A stretch of DNA of 17,433 nt from CAYXEN01 sp964464035 (GTDB lineage Bacteria > Krumholzibacteriota > Krumholzibacteriia > WVZY01): positions 1-17,433 of the forward strand of contig CAYXEN010000058.1 of the NCBI GenBank assembly GCA_964464035.1. The letters run 5' to 3'. A model generated the notes under the pieces. That model made no database searches, had not been told where the DNA came from, and worked only from the letters and a program-made list of their open reading frames with translations. Shown in pieces: positions 11,586-17,433 of the stretch (positions are counted from its first letter, which is position 1; every line of letters starts with the position of its first letter). A program made the translations under genes and the position numbers.

Positions 11586-14500
11586 CTACCCCCCACCACA
11601 CACCCGCGCATGCTCGCATGCCTCGCACTCGGCGGAGCTGCGAGCCTCGAAGACGCCCGACTCGAAGCACTCGGCCATCTCATCCACCGCCTTCTCGATG
11701 CGATCCATCATGGCGGCAACGTCGACCGCAACGACATCGACCTTGTCTCCGAGATAGCACACGAAACCCTCGATCTTCTTGTCGGGATGGATCTCTCTCA
11801 GAGCCCAGCAGTAGAATCCCACCTGGAACTCGTACTCTTCCCTCCTCCTGCCGCTCTTGTAATCGATCACGCGGATGGTGTCCCGGTCGGACTCCAGCCG
11901 GTCGACTCGCCCGGAGAGAACGATGTCGCCTTTCTTCACGTAGAACTGCTCCTCGGGCTTCTGCTCGCCTCGCCTTTCCCCCAGCGGCGAGCGAAGGAGC
12001 GCCCGCACCATTTTCACTACGGCGCCGGCGGTATGGTCTATCCTGCTTTTCTCGATCCGGCCCTCGCGAGCCGCCTCGCGCGAAAGCAAGGCCGCGAGCT
12101 CTTCGAGCCCTCGATCATCTCGGGGGTCCGCCCGATACATCTCCTCGAGCACGGCGTGCACGATCTTGCCGTACTCGGTACGATCGACGTCCTCGGGCAC
12201 TCCGCTCTCGAAGGGATGTGCCGCTTCCTCGCTTTCCACCGCTTCCTCGGCCGTATCGCCGAGCCCGCCGGCGAGGCGCGAAAGAGCGAATTCGAGGGGG
12301 CAAGTATCGAAAGTCCAGAGATCCCTCCACGTAACCATCTCCAATCTACGCCCGGTCGCGAAGAGCCGACCGGGGCAGGCTTCCATTCTTCGAACCGCAC
12401 GCGTCCATCTCGCGAGCTCCGCCTCGAACCGCTCGCCTTCGCGTGGAGATGATCCGCGCGAGCTTGTCGCCCCGCTCTTCCCCGCACCAGCCGCGCTGCC
12501 GGAGCCGACATCGGGCGCGCGCCTCATCTCTTCGTACTCGATACCGAGTTTCTCCAGGCAATCGAGGATCTCCTTGAAGAAGGGCGATGATCCTTTCTCC
12601 TCGCCGTCCCCGGGACAGGGCGAAGTTATCATCAAGTGATCTCTCGCCCGGGTCATGGCGACGTAGACGAGGCACCTCTCCTCCTGCTGCATGCTCTCCT
12701 TGCGCTCCTTGGCCTCGTCGAGCTTGTCGGGTTCTCTCCCCTTGTAATCGCCCACGTATAGCCCGAGTTCCCGGGAGACGTAACGGCGACGTGACCTGTC
12801 CTGCTTGCCCTTCATCCCCGCCAGAACGACGGCGGGAAACTCGAGTCCCTTGGCCTGGTGTATGGTCATTATCTTCACCCTGTCATCGGGGAGAACCGGC
12901 TCGGCGCCGGCGGAAGCCTCGTCGACGGAGGTCGCCGCATCGAGATACTCGAGCAGCGTGTGGAGCCCGTGCTCGTTTCTCTCGCTCATCTCCTCGAGGA
13001 TCATGGCCAGCTGCCTGGTCATGTTGTCGAAGGTCGCCCGCGTACCGCCGAGCGAGAAGAGTCGCACGAGGAGCGCGATCCTCTCCACGGCGCTCCATAC
13101 GAACGAGGGAAGATCCATCCGCAGGAGGTCCCCGCGCAACGACTCCAACGTGGAGGCGAGGACGCGGCATTTCTCCCTGCTCTTCCCGTCACTGAGCGCG
13201 CTCACGACCTCGTCGGCGAGCAAGTCGCGAACGGTCAGCAGGTCCTCGCGCTTCTTCTTGCCGGACGCGCGCCGCGCGGCGGTGAAAAGCTCGTGGAGCG
13301 CGGCGTCGCTGAGCTCGAACGGCTCCTCCTCGAGCAACGCCACCAGCGCATCGACGCGATCCGGGTGGACGAGAAGCGTGAGCATGTTCCGGAGCGAGAC
13401 GAGGAGCGCGCTCTCGAGCGAGTTCCCCGGCCCGAGGACGGAATAAGGAATGTCCAGCCGGGAGAATTCCCTCTCGACGGCGGCGAGTGTGTCGTTGCCC
13501 TTGAGCGACCTCATGAGAACGGCGAAATCCCCGAACGAGCCCCCTTTCCTCCCGGCCAGTTCGAGCACCCACGCGGCCACGGCGCGGGCCTCCTCGTCGG
13601 GGGATGGGCCGATGGAGCCTTCGGGGTGAAACACGGTGACGGCCCTCCCCGAGCCCTTGCGCCGGGCGTCGAGCGCGCGCGACTTCGCTCCATAATATGG
13701 ATCGCGGTTTATGAAAGCCGACGCGAGCGCGAGGATGTCTGGCACGGACCTGAAGTTCTCGGTCAGGACCACGGTGGCCCCGCTGAACTCCCGCAGGTTC
13801 TCCACCCTGGCGTCCCTCCAGCGGTAGATCGATTGCTGGTCGTCTCCCACGACCATGACGTCGGCGAAGTCGCCGCCCGAGAGAAGGCGGAGGAGTTCGT
13901 TCTGGGCGTTGCTCGTGTCCTGGAACTCGTCGACGAGAATGTGGCGAAAGCGCCCGGTGTAGGCGTCGCGAAGCGCGCGGTCGCGTTCGAGGGCCCGGAC
14001 GCAAAGCTCGATGAGCGCGGTGAAATCGAGAAGGTTGCTCCCGTAGAGGCTCTTCTCGTACTCGCGCCAGAGGGCGCATATCCCCGCTACGAGGTTGCGA
14101 TACTCCCCGGTGTCGTCCGCGCTCACGGCGGCCTCGAGATCCTCGGGACGCATGAGGAGCGAGCGGCACTTGTCCATGGTCCAGATGCAGAGTTTGAAGA
14201 AACTCTCCAATCCCTCCGGCCCCTTGTCGCCGGCGAGCGGGTCCTCGGGCATGCCCGGGATCGCCCCCGCGACGAGCCTCTTTCGCAAGATTCTCTTGAG
14301 GCGCCCTATCTCGACGCCGCCCGCGACACCGGCATCGGGCCCAACGGGGAAGCGCCCCGGGTTCTCCTGCATCATCTCGTAGCAGAAGCTGTGGAAATTG
14401 GTTATAGACGCCTGGTGAAGCGAGCGGTAGAGGGCGGCGTCGCCGGTCGCACGCACCGCTTCGAAGATCCTCCTTCGCATCTCGGATGCGGCCCTGCGCG

Positions 14501-14678
14501 TGAAGGTGAGGGCGAGGATCCTTTCCGGGGGCACGCCCTCGTCGAGCACCAGCCTCAGGTACCTCGCCACGAGAACGCGCGTCTTGCCGGTGCCGGCGCC
14601 CGCCTCTATCTTGAGAGGCTTCCCCGCGGGAAAGTCCACCGCGGCCATCTGTGCCTTGTTCAATTCTTCGCCGGGCAT
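11586..14678 (-). CDS. addA: AddA-type helicase-nuclease subunit (UvrD/RecB family)
   Basis: The ATG at 14678 is chosen because AGAGGTG lies just upstream and it begins 4 bases after the addB stop; a longer frame to 14792 would overlap addB. The 1030-residue protein carries all SF1A motor motifs: Walker A EAGAGTGKT (25-33), LALTFTRRAASEM, VDEFQDTSNAQ, VVGDDQQSIYRWR, LTENFRS, MTIHQAKGLEFP and VYVAMTRARDHL. The C-terminal RecB-family nuclease has GKIVHAVLEEMY, LSGRVDRLE, VIDYKSGRR and QVGFYCWAL. Four Cys (TFDTCPLEF and CEACEHARVC) form a likely iron-sulphur staple, a feature usual for AddB but not for AddA of Bacillus, so an AdnAB-like arrangement is possible. Role: double-strand-break end resection. 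The gene is GC-rich like addB. Confidence 0.9.
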   Translation of the reverse strand: MPGEELNKAQMAAVDFPAGKPLKIEAGAGTGKTRVLVARYLRLVLDEGVPPERILALTFTRRAASEMRRRIFEAVRATGDAALYRSLHQASITNFHSFCYEMMQENPGRFPVGPDAGVAGGVEIGRLKRILRKRLVAGAIPGMPEDPLAGDKGPEGLESFFKLCIWTMDKCRSLLMRPEDLEAAVSADDTGEYRNLVAGICALWREYEKSLYGSNLLDFTALIELCVRALERDRALRDAYTGRFRHILVDEFQDTSNAQNELLRLLSGGDFADVMVVGDDQQSIYRWRDARVENLREFSGATVVLTENFRSVPDILALASAFINRDPYYGAKSRALDARRKGSGRAVTVFHPEGSIGPSPDEEARAVAAWVLELAGRKGGSFGDFAVLMRSLKGNDTLAAVEREFSRLDIPYSVLGPGNSLESALLVSLRNMLTLLVHPDRVDALVALLEEEPFELSDAALHELFTAARRASGKKKREDLLTVRDLLADEVVSALSDGKSREKCRVLASTLESLRGDLLRMDLPSFVWSAVERIALLVRLFSLGGTRATFDNMTRQLAMILEEMSERNEHGLHTLLEYLDAATSVDEASAGAEPVLPDDRVKIMTIHQAKGLEFPAVVLAGMKGKQDRSRRRYVSRELGLYVGDYKGREPDKLDEAKERKESMQQEERCLVYVAMTRARDHLMITSPCPGDGEEKGSSPFFKEILDCLEKLGIEYEEMRRAPDVGSGSAAGAGKSGATSSRGSSPREGERFEAELARWTRAVRRMEACPGRLFATGRRLEMVTWRDLWTFDTCPLEFALSRLAGGLGDTAEEAVESEEAAHPFESGVPEDVDRTEYGKIVHAVLEEMYRADPRDDRGLEELAALLSREAAREGRIEKSRIDHTAGAVVKMVRALLRSPLGERRGEQKPEEQFYVKKGDIVLSGRVDRLESDRDTIRVIDYKSGRRREEYEFQVGFYCWALREIHPDKKIEGFVCYLGDKVDVVAVDVAAMMDRIEKAVDEMAECFESGVFEARSSAECEACEHARVCGGG

Positions 14679-14682
14679 CCGT

Positions 14683-17433
14683 TCACCTCTTGCAAATCCC
14701 CTTGAAGTTACACTTGAAACAATCACCCTTGTCCTCGATCCTCGGGAACGACTCCCTCTCGCCGAAGATCTCCCCGGCCAGATCGGCCGCATCGTCGAGG
14801 CACTTCTCGATCTCGCCCGCCGTGAGATATGACAGGTCCTTCCCCGAACGGTGATCGCCGGCCTCGCCCTCCGACGAAACGACCTCTAGCCTCACCTGCT
14901 TGGGCTTGTCCGGATCGTGCAACAAGTAGAGCGAGAAGGCCGCCGGCCACTCGCCCTCGCGCGCGCGGACCGCGCCGAGATAGATGGGCGGTTGCCAGTT
15001 CCTCTCCTTTGGTTTGCATTCTTCCCCAATGGTCTTCTTTCTCAGAGTCTTCGCCTCTCTCTTCTCCTTACCCGTCTTGTAGTCGATGACTATCCTGCGC
15101 CCGCCGGCGATGCTCTCCACCCTGTCGATCCGACACGTGAACGCGAAGCCGCGATGCTCGAACGGAAAGTTTTCTTCGCGAAGTTCGATCCGGTATGCCT
15201 CCTCGCGCGACTTCTCTATGGCGAAAAAGCCGCTCGCATGTTGCCCGAGCCTCCTCGCCATCAACCTGCCGCGGAGCGTGTCCGGTTTTTCGCCCGCGTT
15301 CTCGAGGGCCTCCCGGATCAATCGATCGATCTCTCCCTCGCGGCCCAGAATCTCGACTCGCGTCGGTCGCCCTGAGCAGAGGTCGCGGACTAGCGCGTGG
15401 AAGATGTTGCCCACGGTCCCGCTCACGTTCTCGGGCTCGGGCAGGCGGAGCAACCTGGTGTAGAAGAAAAGCCGCGGGCAACGGCTATAGGCTTCAAGCG
15501 AGCTCTTGCTCAAGGGAAACTTCTCCAAGCTGAATCGCCGGGGGGCGCGCGGGCCGCCCCTGAAGAACGCCGCCGCGGGAGCACGCTCTATTATAGAAGC
15601 ACCGATCGAATCCGCGCCGCGGCCGCCCGNNNNNNNNNNNNNNNNNNNNNNNNNNNNNNNNNNNNNNNNNNNNNNNNNNNNNNNNNNNNNNNNNNNNNNN
15701 NNNNNNNNNNNNNNNNNNNNNNNNNNNNNGCGGGAGCACGCTCTATTATAGAAGCACCGATCGAATCCGCGCCGCGGCCGCCCGATGCGCCTGCTCTTTT
15801 TTCATCGCCGCCGCCCGAGGCGCGAGCTCCCCGCTCGTCCCCGCCGCCGAGGAGAAGCGAAGAGAGTTCGACGATCGGGGGCATCGGGAGATCCTCGGCC
15901 TCCTCTATGTCGCCCCCCACCCCGTCCGCGATGACGGCGCTCGGGGCGGGCAGTTCCCCCCCTCCGAACTCTTTCGGCGCTGTCACGACGAGCTTGCTTA
16001 TCGCTCGCATGAACGAATGGAGCATGAGGCCGAGCTCGCCCGCCACGTGGTCCTCGATCGTTCGAACCCGGGGCGATCGGATGTCTTCGCCGAGGAACGC
16101 TCCCAACTTTTCTTGCAGTTCGGCGTGGGGCACAAGCTTGTCCTTGTCCGGGAGGCTTGGAAAGATCGTCTCTGAACAACCGACCACGAAGACTACTGGA
16201 AAGAAACGGTTGTGCACTTCGTGGCACGAATAGAAGCCGACGCATCCCTTCTCGGGCGAGGGCACCGAGCGCCGGGATGAGAAGTAATCGTTCATCTCGA
16301 GAAAAGCCCCGAAGTCGACTTCGAACCCGACCCTGCCGGCGAAGGCGAGATGGTTCCGCCAGCTCCTCACGAGCTCGATCGCGCGGATCTGCGCCGCGGT
16401 GACGGCGCCGGGAACGGAGACTTCTCTGAGGAGAGGAAAGACGATATCGTCCATCAAGGCTTCGACGGGGTCGGTCTTCGACGAGCGGAGTTGCCGGAAC
16501 GCGCGATCGAGAAGTTCGAGCGATGAGCCGCCGTCCTTGGATGCCCCGCCGTTTCCCGGCTCCCCGCCACGCGATTCCCCGCCGGCATCATCGCCCACCC
16601 CCAGGCGCTCGCGCAGTATCTTCTCCAGGGCCGGCAAGAGAACCGATCCGGCGATCCTTTCCCTCGCGTGCGCCCGCTCGGGATCGATCCAGATCTCGAA
16701 GAGCGAAAGCACCAGGCTCCAGGCGGCACCCGGGCCGCTCATTCCCGTATCCAACGGTATCCCGTACTGGTCGAAGACGAACGAGAGGATCGGGCCGTAT
16801 CTTCGCTTGTCCCTCGCTATGACCGCTATCTCCTCGGGCACGACTCTCCCCCATTCCAGGATCTTCTCGATCGAGGCCGCGACGAAGCCGGCCTCGGTGA
16901 ACTCGTCCCTCACCCTCACCACGCGCACTTCGACTTCGTCAGCGCGAGGCGGCGTGCACTCCTTGCCGCCCGTCCCGTCGCTGTTCCGGAAGCCGTTCCC
17001 GGAGCCGGGGAGGAACTTCTCGTATCCATCGCCTATCGCTTCCTTCATGATCGGCGCGACGATGCGCCTGAGCTTCTCCCCGCGATCGGCGGCGGGAAGT
17101 TCGAACGTCCTGCCGCCGTAAGTCGCGGGGAATATCTCGCGAAGATAACGCCCGCTCGTGCCCCGGTGGCGGAAGCGGGCTCCCGCCGGGTCGCCGAACA
17201 CGTTCAACGCGCGCTCGCCCCGGGGCGGGACGAGACGGCGCAAGAGCTCGAACTGCCCGGGATCGACGTCGTGGAAATCCTCCACGAGAAAGACTTTGCT
17301 ATCCGGCGCAGGGTCGCGCTCGGAGTGATCGACGAGATCGCCCAGAGCGCGGTACCAGATGTCGTAGTAGGTGGCGTAGCCGTGTTTTTCCAAGAGGGCT
17401 AGGTAGTCAGAGTAGAGTGAGACGACGTCTTCG
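14683..17433 (-). CDS. addB: AddB-type helicase-nuclease subunit (partial; interrupted by an assembly gap)
   Basis: The gene enters from the right edge (open to 17432, N-terminus missing) and ends at 14683. Its UvrD-like half has degenerate motifs: VEDFHDVDPGQFELL for motif II, NVFGDPAGARFRHRG for III, and SCHEVHNRFFPVVFVVG around V, with no TRA motif VI. The visible motor is thus probably inactive as a helicase, as in AddB. The C-terminal nuclease has LEAYSRCPRLFFY, IFHALV, FTCRIDRVE, VIDYKTG and the Cys cluster CFKCNFKGIC. Between them lies a Gly/Arg-rich linker holding the 100-N gap. The two halves are in different frames as printed, but removing 100 N plus one 55-bp overlap (155 bases) gives one continuous frame of about 864 visible codons. 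Operon with addA, 4 bases apart. Confidence 0.85.
15575..15629. repeat. 55-bp contig-end overlap, left copy
   Basis: Identical to 15730-15784 over all 55 bases and abutting the N run. Exactly 55 identical bases at both contig ends is the footprint of a de Bruijn assembler k-mer, so this is one genomic sequence written twice rather than a biological repeat. Confidence 0.85.
15630..15729. other. Assembly gap of 100 N (probably spurious)
   Basis: One hundred N, a conventional filler length, between two identical 55-bp ends. The reading-frame argument given for addB indicates that the real gap is minus 55 bases, that is, no sequence is missing here. Confidence 0.9.
15730..15784. repeat. 55-bp contig-end overlap, right copy
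   Basis: Exact second copy of 15575-15629. Read on the minus strand in the addB frame both copies encode the same residues (GADSIGASIIERAP), as expected if they are the same piece of the gene. Confidence 0.85.

Noticed and set aside
13189..14169. Minus-strand 326-codon frame inside addA
   Set aside because: Out-of-frame shadow of addA with Arg/Pro-rich low-complexity translation.
12858..14705. Long plus-strand open frame (615 codons) opposite addA
   Set aside because: It is antisense to an unambiguous SF1 helicase gene in GC-rich DNA, where long shadow frames are expected; its translation is Glu/Arg/Gly/Ala-rich with no recognisable motif.
14683..15528. Separate Cas4-like nuclease gene starting at 15528
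   Set aside because: It looks like a free PD-(D/E)XK gene only because the gap breaks the frame; joining the 55-bp ends fuses it to the helicase part as the normal AddB C-terminal domain. No CRISPR array or cas genes are present.
15575..15784. 55-bp direct repeats as target-site duplications or mobile-element ends
   Set aside because: Exact k-mer-like length, position flush against 100 N and frame restoration all point to an assembly artefact.
15397..16233. Plus-strand frame running through the N gap
   Set aside because: It is antisense to addB and is open only because N codons are translated as X.

Overview
The window looks like a scaffold piece from an uncultured Gram-negative bacterium. 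Support for this: a DUF481-type outer-membrane barrel, signal peptides, a lipoprotein, an AddAB-type recombination nuclease, and a 100-N gap flanked by identical 55-bp contig ends, which is typical of a metagenome scaffold. A 39-residue RCC1-like repeat protein would fit deep FCB-type lineages (for example Eisenbacteria or Krumholzibacteria), but that placement is only a guess. No RNA gene, CRISPR array or insertion sequence was recognised.

Layout. 1-1498: two exported-protein genes on the minus strand, an RCC1-repeat protein that runs off the left edge and a DUF481 outer-membrane protein. 1673-2885 (+): an AAA ATPase of the DUF4143 family behind a perfect 15-bp inverted repeat whose loop carries a TTGACA box. 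2899-6087: an AT-richer, disturbed segment. It holds a DUF4357-like single-domain gene, a 5'-truncated RecG-like/HATPase_c_4 regulator, remnants of small genes, a lipoprotein with a glycine-zipper segment, a small membrane protein and an ORF6N fragment. The segment is bracketed by two direct copies (93 percent identical over 144 bp) of a DUF4357-like coding sequence.

6088-11262 (-): a defence-island-like block. The upstream unit is tcmP plus its three-Cys-motif partner (DUF5131, phage Gp37/Gp68 family). After a 266-bp gap containing two inverted repeats comes a run of four predicted nucleases: HNH with a probable PUA-like reader domain, a small PD-(D/E)XK protein, a DUF91-like PD-(D/E)XK protein, and GIY-YIG fused to a DUF4357-like domain. 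Such a set would fit restriction of modified DNA, but that is inference.

11586-17433 (-): the GC-rich addB-addA operon. Both subunits end in an iron-sulphur-type RecB-family nuclease domain. AddB is broken in the sequence only by the N gap: joining the two 55-bp ends restores one reading frame exactly.

Two 41-bp promoter-like elements (679-719 and 11518-11558, 33/41 identical) sit before the RCC1 gene and before the tcmP unit. They suggest a shared promoter type or a dispersed element.
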